DNA of 64,000 bases from Closterium sp. Naga37s-1 (Eukaryota > Streptophyta > Zygnematophyceae > Desmidiales > Closteriaceae): positions 1,488,001 to 1,552,000 of the forward strand of contig CANJKZ010000092.1 in assembly GCA_947471745.1 (NCBI GenBank). Reading direction: 5' to 3'. Both the position numbers and the translations under genes were made by a program. Of this stretch, positions 9,096-20,518 are shown piece after piece (the first letter of the stretch is position 1; every line of letters starts with the position of its first letter). The notes beneath the pieces were generated by a model. The model searched no databases. It was given only the letters and a program-made list of their open reading frames with translations, and had not been told where the DNA came from.

Positions 9096-9909
9096 CATAT
9101 GAGAAACAAAACAACAATCTCCAGCATGCGGTACGTGTAGCTGAGCTGTAGTGTGGGTCGTGCGAGAGACAGAAGAAAGGGGGAAAAGGGGGAGCCAAGG
9201 GATGCAATGAGAGTATGTGCAATTGATGTGCGTGCAAGGGTGGGCATGAGGGAAGGAAACGAGGCAGCCAGAAGAGGGAGTAGAGAAAAATAGGCGGGTC
9301 GATATAGGAAAGTGAGCAACATTAGTGATAACAATTGTGTAGTATCAAATTGTTATGGTATTTGCAGTGCAGCTGATGTGGAAAGTGTGGGACTCTGGAT
9401 GTTATTGCCAGCACACGCAACACTGGATCTGATATGTTATTACGTGGCAGGGGGTTGGCAGCGGGGTGATATAGGGGGATATTAGAGAGCATGCAGGTAA
9501 GAGGGCAATGAGGTTGCATTAACACACACAACATTGCGTTTGACCTAATGCAGTAGTGTGGACCATGGAATTGGTGCGTGTGATGCTATAAGATGGTGCA
9601 TAAGATACATGAAACAGAGGGTTGGTGAGTTGCGATGAGATTAGAAATAGAGGAAGAGCAAGTGCGAACAAGCATGTGGATGATGTGTGATTTGATGGAG
9701 CAGTATGAAGATGCGATCATACATAAATAATTGATTACGGGAAGGGCATATGGATATTGTGGCAACAGATGGTTTCGGCTGGTCCCCCCTGCACCTACCC
9801 TTTCTCCTCAGCCACCCACAAGCACCCTCTCATCTCATCCCTCATGCACACTCTCTATCCATCCGTCCTTTTGTTCCTGCATCCGAGAATGCCTATTGTA
9901 GAGCAGCTG

Positions 9910-10212
9910 CTTGAACCAGCAGAGTGCAAGGTCTCGAGGTGTTACTTCTTGCGCGGCCTGTTTCCTGGGCCACCGCTGCCGTTTTTTTGGAACTTGGCCC
10001 TTCCCCTTGTTGCTGCCTAAAGACTTCACTTTCTTCTTCCCTATTCCGCGTCACTTCGTCGCCTTCGGTACATCTGCCTTGGCGCCAAAAAAAATTCCGG
10101 TCCTTGGACAAGTCCGACTTGGGCTTCGTTGCTGTAGGGGCCAGCTTACAATCTTGCGTTCCCATCAACATGCTCTTCTTGAGCTTCGTTTCTACGCTCG
10201 GTGTCTTGTGAC
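9910..10212. other. Loop between the foldback arms
   Basis: About 300 bp of single-copy sequence at the centre of the inverted repeat. It is open on the minus strand as part of a frame 9893-10360 with a Lys/Glu-rich stretch, but the frame runs on into the right arm and matches nothing I recognise. No function is assigned. Confidence 0.5.
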
Positions 10213-10989
10213 CAGCTGCTCCACAATAGGCATACGGATGCAGGAACAAAAGGATGGAGGGATAGGGAGTGTGCACAAGGGATGAGATGAGAGAGTGCAT
10301 GAGGTGGCTGAGGAGGAAGGGCAAGTGGAGGAGGCCCCAGCCAAAGCCATTCGATGCCATACCATCTATGTGCCCGTTCCCATGATGTATTATTTGCGTA
10401 TGATCACATCTTTAGACTGCTCCATCAAATCATAAATCAACACTTTCCATGTGCTTGTTCGTACTTGCTCTTCCTCTACATCTAATCTCATCATAATTCA
10501 CCCACCCTCTATTCCGTTTACGCACAACCATCACATATACCATCCAATGGTCCACACTACCGCACAGACCAAACCAAGTGTTGTGTGTGTTGCTACAATC
10601 TCATTGCCCTCTTACCCACATATTCTGATATCCCACTATAACGCTCCTTGCCACACACCCCTGCCACGTTATCACATACAAAATATCGTGTCATGTTTGT
10701 TGGCGACACCATATCGAGACACGCACTCTCCACATTAACCGCACTGCAGACCATTACAATTCGATATTAAATATAATATTGTTGATGTTGCCGACTTTCA
10801 CGCATCAACCCACCTCATTCTCTCTACTCCCTCTTCTCCTTGCCTCGTTTCCTTCTCTCATGCCCACTCATTCACGCCCATCAACTCCACTGCACGTACT
10901 CCCAATGCATCCCCTACCCCCGACCTCTCCCCATTTCTCCCTCTTACACGCCCACCACTCTAGCTGAGCTGCATGTACCACACGCTTAA
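10213..10989 (-). repeat. Right foldback arm, piece 1 (inner)
   Basis: Inverted match to about 9120-9909. It begins CAGCTGCTCCACAATAGGC and runs to the point where the TIR element at 10990 enters. No gene is seen. Confidence 0.75.
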
Positions 10990-11911
10990 AGCCAGGATCT
11001 CAAGTACTGGAAATTGTGGGTCAAGTGCAAAACACTCGACGGCTGTTTACTATGTTATTTGCTCCGAAGTCACAGGTTGGGTTGTGATGCATTCCGCTTG
11101 GTCACCTCACCAAACCAGCCTAGAAAAGCTATTCTACGACTTCAGGCAACCTCAACCATTGAAAGAATCGCCAGCCCAGCACTACCAAATGCAAAACAAC
11201 TCAAGATTGAATGTAGAAGTGACAAGAGCAGAGGAGAACATTCTCTCGATTGAAATCTCATGCTAGCGGCAATTACACCAAGCTCATGCACCTCTAGCAG
11301 CACATCCAACTCGCTCGTGCATCATTTGCATACATTTCAGGGAAGCCTACATAGGCATAATAATGCTTTGGAGGAGCAAGATAGCGTAGGATAGTCGGCA
11401 TCCTCCACTGGCGACTCCGCTCTAGCTAAAAGTCGACACAAAATGACCCACTCGTTTGCGGCGTAGGCGTAGTCTTTGCAGCCTGGACTAACGTGTCGTT
11501 GTCCCTCGACCTTTGCGCAGACATCTGGTCTATAACGGGTCTATAGCATGGACCGTTCGCTTCCGCTTCAACATTCGTGACGGCTTGGACAGTACTACAA
11601 TAGCTCTGGATTTGGCCGTAGACCCTAAACGCAAGGGCTAAAGCAGCACGTACTAACAAACCACTTGTTGGTGATGCAAGATCGTCTCGTGTGTACGGGC
11701 GATTAGAATGGTCGCCACTAGGAATGTTGTGCGAGTTGTTTTTAGGTCTTCCCTTCTGCACCACAACTCAGCACCAAACTGGTGACCTTGGTTTGGTGCC
11801 CGAAGCTTGTGCCTTTCGCATCTTTTGCTTTTGCTCCGCAACTCGTCCACCAATCACTCTACACCATCTCTCATCAACTGCAAAACAATTGTAGTACTTG
11901 AGATCTTGGCT
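10990..11911. mobile_element. Non-autonomous or decayed TIR DNA transposon (922 bp)
   Basis: Ends are AGCCAGGATCTCAAGTACT (10990-11008) and its inverse (11893-11911), identical at 18 of 19 positions, with weaker pairing for another 8 or so bases inward. It interrupts the right foldback arm exactly where the left arm is continuous (near 9115), which shows it is an insertion. The flanks read TTAA on the left and GTAA on the right, compatible with a duplicated TAA (PIF/Harbinger style) or a mutated TTAA; this does not fix the superfamily. Short open frames inside (10973-11266 +, 11426-11764 -) show no transposase motif. Confidence 0.7.
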
Positions 11912-12294
11912 GTAAGATTGCTGATGTGCTTCTCATAGGCACACCCATGTTCCATACCCATGTTCAACACCCATGATCCATACTCATGTTCCACACCCAT
12001 ATTCCATACGCATTTTCCACACCCATGGCCCATACTCATGTTCCATAGCCATGTTCCATACTCATGTTCCACACCCATGGCCCATACTCATGTTCCATAC
12101 CCATGTTCCGTACTCATGTTCCACACCCATGGTCTATACTCATGTTCCACACCCATGTTTCCTACTCATGTTCCACACCCATAACTCATTCTCATATTCA
12201 GTACTCATGTTCCACGCCCATGACCCATTCTCATGTTCCACACCCATGGCCCATACTCATGTTCCACACCCATGGCCCATACTCATATTCAAGA
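11912..12294 (-). repeat. Right foldback arm, piece 2
   Basis: Continues the inverted match to the left arm (about 9000-9115), but the 13-bp repeat is expanded here from about 7 to about 27 units. It ends at the 5' LTR of C. Confidence 0.7.
11939..12289 (+). repeat. 13/26-bp tandem repeat array
   Basis: About 27 units of 13 bp, near CATGTTCCACACC, alternating with CATGGCCCATACT so that a 26-bp period is also seen. Open in several frames as His/Pro/Ser/Tyr-rich peptides; this is a consequence of the repeat, not a gene. Confidence 0.9.
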
Positions 12295-12551
12295 TGTTAG
12301 AAATAGGCTGTCAACACTTTATGTACTATATTCTATATCTTGTAAGTTATTTGTAGGTTGGGTACAGATTGCAATTCCAACCCTATCTGGTTGGGATTCC
12401 CTCGTAATCCAGCAAATCTGCCAACTCACCATTGGAGATTTGTTAGGATTCCCATCCCATCCTTTCTCTAGCTTTGCTCAACCCAAACTTGTTTGTACTT
12501 AAGGCCTAGTGCCTTCTCTACTGATCAAGCAGTTCAGCTCCAATTCTATCA
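12295..12551 (+). repeat. 5' LTR of C
   Basis: 257 bp, TGTTAGAAAT to TCTATCA, followed directly by the primer site. Partner at 19108-19364. Confidence 0.92.
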
Positions 12552-12563
12552 TGGTATCGAGCT
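12552..12563 (+). other. Primer-binding site of C
   Basis: TGGTATCGAGCT directly after the LTR. It resembles the complement of the 3' end of initiator-Met tRNA (TGGTATCAGAGC in plants). Confidence 0.7.
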
Positions 12564-14884
12564 AGTAAATTCCGCTCACGCGGAATCCGATCCTTGGCGT
12601 CACGATGGTTCTCTTCCTAGGCTATGAAAATTTCGTCTCCCGGCTCCTACGCTTAGCGTTTTCTAACTTCACATCGTCGCGCCGATCAAGAGCGCATTCG
12701 CCTTCCTTCATCGCGCATTTCGGTTTTCAACGGCAAAAATTCTGCCTTCAACTTCCTTCATCGTAAGCTTCTGGAATTTAAAATCTCCGTGGCAAATTTC
12801 TCAATTTCTTAACTTCAAACAAGTTTTCATCGGCGCAGCAGAACAGGTTTCCGCAGCGCAGCAGAACAGGTTTCCGCAGCGCAGCAGAACAGGTCTCAGC
12901 GGCGCAGCAGAACAAGTCAACGGCGCAGAATAGAAGCGGAAAAGGGGCAGCGGCGAAGCATAACAGGGGCTATCGGCGAAGCAGTACAGCAGGTCAGATT
13001 CCAGATTTTCTATCAACGAATCACACGAACTCTGCTCCACTACGTATTGGAGACTCTAGCGCTGCGCTCCGCGCGAATGGCGACTTCAATGTCCACTTAC
13101 GTCGGAAATCTCATCGTTCTCAATCTCGCTCCCAACGGCACAAGCACCAACTTTGGGGAATGGTGCTATGGAGTAGAGAAGCACCTCCTTAGCCCGGAGC
13201 TGAAGGTGATTTGCCTCAAGGACATCCTCCTCAACCGCGGCAAGGGAAAGATGCCTCTCCCTCCCGATCCTCTTGGCAAAGGAGCCACTGCCGCAGCCAA
13301 GACCACATTTGAGGCAAAGACCACCAAGTACGAGAGCGACTTCCGTGTGTGGGAGCATGCGGATGCAGCAGTTATTAGGGTTTTCATCACCACCACTCCG
13401 GTTGAACTTGTCAAATCCTATCGCACCTTTTGCTCCGTGGATGACATCTGGAAGTACCTCCAGGACCGTTTCCATGACAATACCGCAGTGGAAGTTGCAA
13501 TCTTGATCCCTCAAATGTTCCAGATACGCCTTGAGGAATGCCCTGGCATGGCGGACTACATTTCTGAAATTCGTAACATACACGAGGAACTCAAGGACAT
13601 CGCAATCACCTTCCCCGAACAGGCACTTGCAGCTGGGCTACTTGTAGGTCTTACCCCGCCCTACTATGTTACCGGTTCTATGCTCAAGCAGCTCCCCACC
13701 AAGGAACTCACGTTCTAGGAAGTCGCATCGGCCCTTCTTTCTACTGAAAAAGACCTCGCAGCCCAAGCATCCGTCAATGTTGTGCGCTACACCCCTGGTA
13801 TCCCATTCCTCTCCCAGCAGGGACCGAGGCGCAACTCGTTTCCCCCATGCCCCTACATCATTAGAAAGGGTCCACGTGCAGGGCAGAAATGCGAAGGCAC
13901 CAACCACCCTGAGGCAACTTGCTTCAAGAAGCGAGATGACGAGTTGTGTGACATCCACGGTGTCTCCACCAACAAGCGTCCTCCCAACTAAGCCCCACCC
14001 CGTCGCGTGAACCAGGTCGAGGCAGTGGAGGAACCTATTACTGCGGTTGCTAGCCCATCTGATGTTCGCCTCAACCTGTTGTTCTCTGGTGTTAGTATTA
14101 TTAATGAGAAGGGGTTGCAGTACATCAGTTTTCTAGATACACGTGGGCGAGAGTTTAGACAGTGGTGCCACCCAGTCAATCCTCAAAGACCAAACCGCAT
14201 TCGTTCCCTATCAGGCTCCCACCCCACTCCTTGGAGCCGATTCTTGTTTTGCCATCGAATGCCATGGGTCCTCCACAGTTCCTTGTCCAGCCTTCCTATC
14301 CGGCACAGTCATTGGCATCTGTGCCCTAACCCTCCGCTACAACCTCCTTGCACAGCGTGAAATCCAACATGCAGGAGTGATCACCATCTTTCTCAATGAT
14401 GTTGACTTATGTGACCTCTTTGACGCCAAAACCCACATCCATCTTGCCCGCTTCACCCTAAACTTCAACAACCTCTACACAATTGTTGTACCTTCCATTC
14501 AAACATGCTTGCTCACCAACCTTCCGCTCCCTTCCTCCGACTCCTCCACCTGTCACTGCCGTCTCCTTTCTGACAAAACTATGCTATTTCATCACCGCCT
14601 CGGCCATATCAACTTCTGCTCAATTTTAGACCTTGCCACAAAACAACTCCTTCACGGACTTCCAGCCTCAATTCCCTCCCCTACTTCCAACCTAGGGCCG
14701 CCTTGCCTTGACTGTGCACATAGCAAGCTTCGTGAACAGCCCCACCCCCCCACTGAGTCCATCTCAAATGCACCTCTCGATTGCGTGCACATGAACCTTC
14801 GGGGTACAACTCCTGTTCGTTCCCGTGGCGGACACTTCTACTTCCTTGTCATCATTGATGACTATTCCCGCTATGTGACTGTCC

Positions 14885-16406
14885 TGTTGGGTGCAAATAC
14901 TTAAATTGCACATCAACTTACCGCCTATTCGACGACGGTAACAGAAAATGGGGAGTTTTGTTTGAGGGTAATTTGTAGCGTGAGAAATGTCATTTCATTT
15001 TGCATTTTGTGTGTGCGCATTTTGTGTGTGTTCTGTGCGCATTCGTTATTGCATTTTGTGTGTTTCGTTTTTATTTGTAATTGCATCTTCTGATTGTGCA
15101 TTTTCAGTTTGTGTTCACTGTTCCCATGAAGCGCTCAAATGAGGCTCACATGATGAGCTCAAATGAAGCTCTCATGAAGCGCTCAAATGAAGCTCTCATG
15201 AAGCGCTCAAATGAGGCTCTCATGAAGCGCTCAAATGAGGCTCACGCGAAGCTCTCAAATGAGGCTCATGCGAAGCTGTCAAATGAGGCTCAAATGAGGC
15301 TCAAATGAGCCTTTCATGAAAGTCCCATCTGCTTGCTATGTTTCATGCGTGGCATATGTGAGCGAGTGGTGTACCGTGGGGTGTTTCTGTGGGGGTCGAT
15401 ATTTTGACTGGTCAACGGGGGTGCTGCTGACTTTCGTGCTGGTCAAGCACGCGAAATCTTGACCGCGCTTGTGGTCCTGATTTCGCGTGTGGGCCCTGAG
15501 GGCCCGAGCGTGTGCTCGCGCACTGTTGCTAGCGTGGCAGAGCCCACGATCGCAACAAGACAGGGCGAATGATCGCCCTGCCCACGCGCAGTACAGCACG
15601 ACCAGTTTGTCTTGTCGTGCATGATTGCGCACCTGAAGGGTGCGCGTGTGTTTCGAGTGGGTGCTGCGGGATTCCGAAGGGTGCTCGGAATTTACAGTTG
15701 AAAAACTGTTTTTCGGAGTTGACTCACGGAACAAGAATTTGCGCACGAAAGTCACACCGCTTTGCGGAATGATTTCGACGCAGATACAAAACGGTTATTA
15801 CGTTTTCTCAACGGTAAAAACCGTTTTACAACTGTTTGCTCGCATGAAATTCATGAGTGCCAAATTGGAGCTACTCATGAGTGCACTCATTTGAGTCAGC
15901 AAGGTAATTGTCATATGTGGAATTTGAAGACAGGTATTTTCAAGAGGAGACTCGAGCCAAATTCGCAAGGAGTTGAGCAACCGTTTTCCAAGACAGCAAG
16001 GCAAAATTCTAGAATGCAGTTAAATAACCGTTTCGCTATTTTCCTTTGCTTGTATGTGAGACGAAATATAAAACGTGTGCTTGTGCTTGATTGTTCTCAA
16101 TCCTTTCTAGTCGAAACATTTTCTGAATCTCTTCGACGAGTTAAGTTGCTCTATCAACGTATTGACGTGAAGAGCTTTTCTGCACACGAGCCAATCCGTC
16201 GTCGAATGCTGCGCAACGAAGTTTGGGAAAGCTCTTGTACGCACGATAATTTTCATACTTAGGGAAATCCCTCTTCAAACACGGACCCTTGGATAGGGGC
16301 TGGTTCTACCAGGCACCCAAGGACCCTTGGAGGTGACCCCGTGGGGACTACCTAGTGTTGATTAAATGTGTGTTAAGAGCCTCTTCATCCCAAATAACCG
16401 TCAACA
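14885..16406. mobile_element. Solo LTR L (1.5 kb) inside C
   Basis: Starts TGTTGGGTGC and ends GTCAACA, with TGTCC duplicated on both sides (14880-14884 and 16407-16411). It splits the integrase region of C. There are no coding domains inside. A TATAAAA-like box lies near 16067, roughly 340 bp from the right end, as expected for a + strand LTR promoter. The length fits LTRs of some Ty3/gypsy or large copia elements; family unassigned. A complete short non-autonomous element cannot be fully excluded, but no internal repeated ends were found. Confidence 0.75.
15124..15310 (+). repeat. Tandem repeat within solo LTR L
   Basis: About nine copies of a unit near ATGAAGCGCTCAAATGAGGC plus a few bases, roughly 18-24 bp long with variants such as GCGAAGCTCTCAAATGAGGC. 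Tandem repeats like this in the U3 part of an LTR may hold promoter elements; that role is inference. Confidence 0.75.
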
Positions 16407-19107
16407 TGTCCACCTTCTCACCTCCAAGTCAGAAGCCCCAGCCGTCATCATGGGATGGGCCCAGCATGCTCATAAACACTTCAAAACTACAATCAAGGTT
16501 CTTCTCTCTGACGGTGGCGGTGAATTCCGCAACAACTCTCTCAAGGCTTTCTGCTCTACAGAGGGTATCCTTCAGACCTTCACTCTCTCAGACAGTCCCC
16601 AAGAAAACGGTGTTGCTGAAAGTCGGAACCGCATCTTGGTGCAGATTGCTCGCTGCCTCCTCACTCACGCCTCCGCCCCTCCCTCTCTTCGGGGGTACGC
16701 CGTGCTTCATGCTGCCGCCCTCCACAATCTCCATCCTCATCCTCACCATACCCACACCATCCCCGCTGAGCTGTGGACGGGTCAAAAGCCGTCCGTCCGC
16801 CCTCTGCGCGTATGGGGGTGCACTTCTTATATCCTCCTCAACTCCCAAACTGGCGGCAAACTTGCTCCCAAAACAATTGCGTGCGTGTACCTCGGGCACA
16901 ACTCAGATTCGCCAGACTATCTCTTCCTCCATCCTTCCACCAACAAGCTCTATCGCAGTCGGGACATGATCATTGATGAGTCTCACCTGTTCTACCCTTC
17001 CTCCAAGGCTTCCCCCTCTCCTCCGCCTCCTTCTGTTACTTGGGCTGACTTTGTCAGTCTTCCTTCTCCTGCCACTCCATCTCCTCCTCTTCCCGCTCCC
17101 TCCACCGTCTCTGACCTGCCACCACCCACTTCCCCCTCCAGCACTACGTAGTCTCCTCCGCTCCTTCCCACCCCCTCTCCTCCCGCTCTAGCTCCTGCTC
17201 CTGCTTCCACTCCTCCTTCCACGCCTCCTCCTCTCAAAACCTACCACCGCCATCCTCCTGCTCCTCCTCCAGCTCTTGACCCTGCTCTTGCTCCCACTCC
17301 CACTTCACCTACCACTACTCCTCCTCCAGCTCCGCCTCCCTCCCCCATCGCTTCTCGCACCCGCTCTCATAAAGCTCTAAAGCCGCTCTCCCTTTCCGTT
17401 CGTGTCTCCCTCAATCCTCCTCCTGTCGGGGGTGATTATTTTCTCATGCCTTCCCTCCTTGAAGACAGACATGAGGAGTTGACTGATATGGACTCGACCA
17501 TACATGCACTCTGATTCCTCTTTCCAGGTATCGCAGACTCTCCCACTCTCAATTTCTCCAACAACCCCTCCATCCCCACACCTCTCACCTATTCTGAAGC
17601 AGTTTCTGGTCCTCACGCCGCCCAGTGGTTGGGGGCCATTGTCGCAGAATGTGAGGCCTTCATTCACACAGGAACTTTTACGGGTGTCTCTCCTTCCTCC
17701 GGCGTCAACATCGTGAAGGGAAAATGGGTTTTTCGGGTGAAACAACTCCCAGGAAAAGTCCTAGTCTTCAAAGCCCGGTACTGTGCCAAGGGATTTACCC
17801 AAAAGCACGGACTGGACTTCTTTGAGACATTCTCTCCCACCGCCAAACCCCCCACACTACGCACCCTTCTCGATGTTGCCGCTCGGGATGACATGGAGGT
17901 TGATTGCATGGATGTGTCGTCTGCATTTCTTCAAGGGATCCTTCGACAGAAGAACTTTATGGCACTGTATGGAAGCTGAATCGGTCGTGTATGGCCTCAA
18001 GCAAGCACCGGGAATGGCACAACAAGCTAAAGAGCACCTTAGGGTCCCTCGACTTTCACCCATCCACCTCTGACCCTGGTCTCTTCATCCGAGCTACACC
18101 ATCCCGCTTCTTCATCTTGGTTTATCTCGATGACATGATCCTTGTAACCAAGGATCAGGCTGAGTTGGCAGCAGTCAAAACCGCACTTGGGGAGAAGCTA
18201 GCCATGAAGGAATTTGGTAAGCTGACAAACTATTTGGGTATGGAAATTACACGTGATCGCACGGCTCGCACCATCACCCTCTCGCAAAATGTTACATCCA
18301 CAATGTCCTGACGCGGTTCGAGATGCAGGAAGCCGCATCAATGCCCACCTCACTCTCTCTGCAGCACCAGCTCACTGCACCCTCTGTTCCCTCACCTGAG
18401 CCCTGTGACGAGCCATACCCCGAGCTCATTGGATCCCTCATTCACGCGTTGATGTGCACTCGGCCAGACTTGGCCTACCCAGTCAGTGTACTGTCTCGCT
18501 ACGTTACACCTGGTCGCTTCACCCACCACCACTGGTCTGCCGCCAAGCGGGTCCTCCGCTATCTTAAGGCACACATGATTATGTGCTCACTCTTGGCGGC
18601 TCTTCCCTTGTTCGCCTTGAGGGGTACAGTGACTCGTCATACGCTGATGACCAAATTGATCTGCGCTCTCCTCAGGGGTATTGCTTTACCCTTGGTAGCG
18701 GGGTTGTGAGTTGGCGCTCCACTCGATCGTCCTCAGTCTCACTGTTGACCTGTGAGGCAGAGCTGTACGCCGAGACCATGGCTGCCCAGGAGGCCCGTTG
18801 GCTCTCCTTCCTATTGGCAGAACTCGGGTATCCTCAGCCAGCCCCTACGCTTTGGTGTGACAACGAGAGCACCATTCATCTCACCAAGGACCCCGTTTTC
18901 CATGGCTGCACCAAACACATTGAAGTCCGTCACTAGTTTCTTTGTCAGCTAGTGCAGTGCGAGCAGCTGAAGGCTGACCACATTGCCTCCGACTACAACC
19001 TTGCTGAGTTATTTACCAAGTCACTTGTTCGCTAGGACCATTACCGCCTCCTCTCGTCCATGGGTGTTGGGCCTCCTTGTGGCTGATATGTTGCAGCCTA
19101 GGGGGTG

Positions 19108-19364
19108 TGTTAGAAATATGATGTCAAAACTTTGTGTACTATATTCTATACCTTGTAGGTTATTTGTAGGTTGGGTGTAGATCGTAATCCCAACCGTATC
19201 TGGTTCGGATTCCCTCGTAATCCAGCAAATCTGCCAACTCACCATTGGAGATTTGCTAGGATTCCCATCCCATCCTTTCCCTAGCTTTGTTCAACCCAGC
19301 CTTGTTTATACTTAAGGCCTAGTGCCTTCTCTACTAATCAAGCAGTTCAGCTCGAATTCTATCA
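19108..19364 (+). repeat. 3' LTR of C
   Basis: 257 bp, preceded by a purine-rich GGGGGTG tract. It differs from the 5' copy at about 21 positions. Confidence 0.92.
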
Positions 19365-19495
19365 CCAGACCCATGGCCCATGCCATTGCTCTCCTCGTTG
19401 AACATGCGGCCACATTGACGAGCTTGCTATTGCCCATTCATTCACCTTTTATGCACAAAGAGATTAGCGAATGAGGGAGTGAATAAGGGAGTGTG
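19365..19495 (-). repeat. Right foldback arm, piece 3 (between C and B)
   Basis: 131 bp that match the left arm inverted (about 8900-9000), including the shared block AACATGCGGCCACATTGACG. Caught between two copia insertions. No gene. Confidence 0.75.
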
Positions 19496-19620
19496 TGTCA
19501 GATTTATATGACATAGCTACTGTAGGCTATAGTGGGGTAGCACATATGGGGTACAGTTTTCTAGGGTTTGCTTCTTGTACCCAACTTTCACTTAGTCATT
19601 CCATTCCTCGTTTCTTCTCA
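19496..19620 (+). repeat. 5' LTR of B
   Basis: 125 bp, TGTCAGATTT to CTTCTCA, identical to 26710-26834. Contains AGTGGGGTAG and TATGGGGTAC boxes shared with the other LTRs of the family. Confidence 0.97.
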
Positions 19621-19632
19621 TGGTATCGAGCA
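19621..19632 (+). other. Primer-binding site of B
   Basis: TGGTATCGAGCA directly after the 5' LTR; initiator-Met tRNA type. Confidence 0.75.
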
Positions 19633-19775
19633 GGTTCCCTAATGGGAACGATTCCTAGGGCCCACCACCACGAATTTTTTTTTCCTGCCCGGAGCGCGTT
19701 TTGCGCCGGCCCGAGTCGCGCCGCCCTTTCGGCCCGTCGCGCCCGTCGCGCCCGTCACGCCCGTCGCGCCCATCG

Positions 19776-20185
19776 CCACCTACCTCCGCGGCCCCGCCAC
19801 CTACCTGTGCGGCCCCGCCACCTACCTGTGTGGCCCCGCCACCTACCTTCGCGGCCCCGCCACCTCACTGTGCGGCCCCGCCACCTACCTCCGCGGCCCC
19901 GCCACCTACCTGTGCGGCCCCGCCACCTACCTTCGCGGCCCCGCCACCTCACTGTGCGGCCCCGCCACCTACCTCCGCGGCCCCGCCACCTACCTGTGCG
20001 GCCCCGCCACCTACCTTCGCGGCCCCGCCACCTCACTGTGCGGCCCCGCCACCTACCTCCGCGGCCCCGCCACCTACCTGTGCGGCCCCGCCACCTACCT
20101 TCGCGGCCCCGCCACCTACCTTCGCGGCCCCGCCACCTACCTCCGCGGCCCCGCCACTTACCTTTGCGGCCCCGCCGCCTCCTTT
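19776..20185 (+). repeat. 21-bp GC-rich tandem repeat with 84-bp higher order, leader of B
   Basis: About 19 units of 21 bp around CGGCCCCGCCACCTACCT, in which four variants (CCGCGG, TGTGCGG, TTCGCGG, CACTGTGCGG) recur in fixed order at least three times, giving an 84-bp higher-order period. A second, AGCCGCCCAGC-type repeat follows to about 20450. Upstream of the gag start, so probably transcribed leader. Confidence 0.85.
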
Positions 20186-20518
20186 CAGCGGCCCCGGACG
20201 CCGCCCTCTCAGCGGCCCCGCCGAGCCGCCCAGCAGCCAAGCCGCCCAGCCGCCGAGCCGCCCAGCAGCCGAGCCGCCCAGCAGCCGAGCCGCCCAGCAG
20301 CCGAGCCGCCGAGCCGCCCAGCCGCCGAGCCGCCCTGTCCGCAGCCGAGCCGCCCAGCAGCCGAGCCGCCCCGCCGCCGAGCCGCCCAGCCGCCGAGCCG
20401 CCGAGCCGCCGAGCCGCCCTGCAGCCGAGCCGCCCGAACCGCCCTGTCCGGTAAGAGCAGCGCCTCTCTCACAGCACTGCCCTCGCCCTACTGTTTGCAC
20501 TGCTAGTCTACTGCTGTC

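Larger units (their letters stand above)
7190..9909 (+). repeat. Left arm of a large foldback-like inverted repeat
   Basis: This stretch matches, in reverse complement and in the same order, four separated pieces on the right: 10213-10989, 11912-12294, 19365-19495 and 26835-27800. The innermost part is best: a 20-base block at 9866-9885 is exactly repeated inverted at 10235-10254, and by eye nearly 90% of about 50 bases agree. Outer parts are nearer 70%. The arm holds an extra segment (about 7431-8250) with no partner in the right arm, so that segment is probably a later insertion. No coding sequence is recognised. Long inverted repeats with internal short tandem repeats are typical of foldback/Mutator-type elements, but two inverted copies of an ordinary dispersed repeat remain possible. 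Confidence 0.75.
12295..19364 (+). mobile_element. Ty1/copia LTR retrotransposon C (old, broken)
   Basis: Two 257-bp LTRs with about 21 differences by eye (near 8%), flanked by CAAGA and CCAGA, a 5-bp target duplication with one change. Parts in order: primer site 12552; UBN2-type gag about 13080-13720; zinc knuckle of form Cx13Cx4Hx4C about 13850-13930; protease about 14140-14290; integrase zinc domain about 14560-14720; integrase core about 14770-17000; Pro/Ser-rich linker; RT about 17590-18300; RNase H about 18590-19030. It is broken, with several interruptions (at least five) besides the insertion of solo LTR L. At common plant substitution rates 8% would be of the order of a few million years; the rate here is unknown. 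It belongs to the same lineage as J and inserted into the right foldback arm. Confidence 0.93.

Noticed and set aside
11960-12356. Possible secreted or His/Pro-rich repeat proteins at 11960-12356
   Set aside because: All three frames are open because the 13-bp array has no stop codons; conserved only as DNA repeat, and its inverted copy at 9001-9095 is equally open.
15336-15755. Minus-strand frame of 139 codons and + frames at 15569-16262
   Set aside because: Inside solo LTR L; no family recognised and the region is a noncoding repeat.
19365-19495. Single-copy host spacer between C and B
   Set aside because: It is a piece of the foldback right arm, matching about 8900-9000 inverted.
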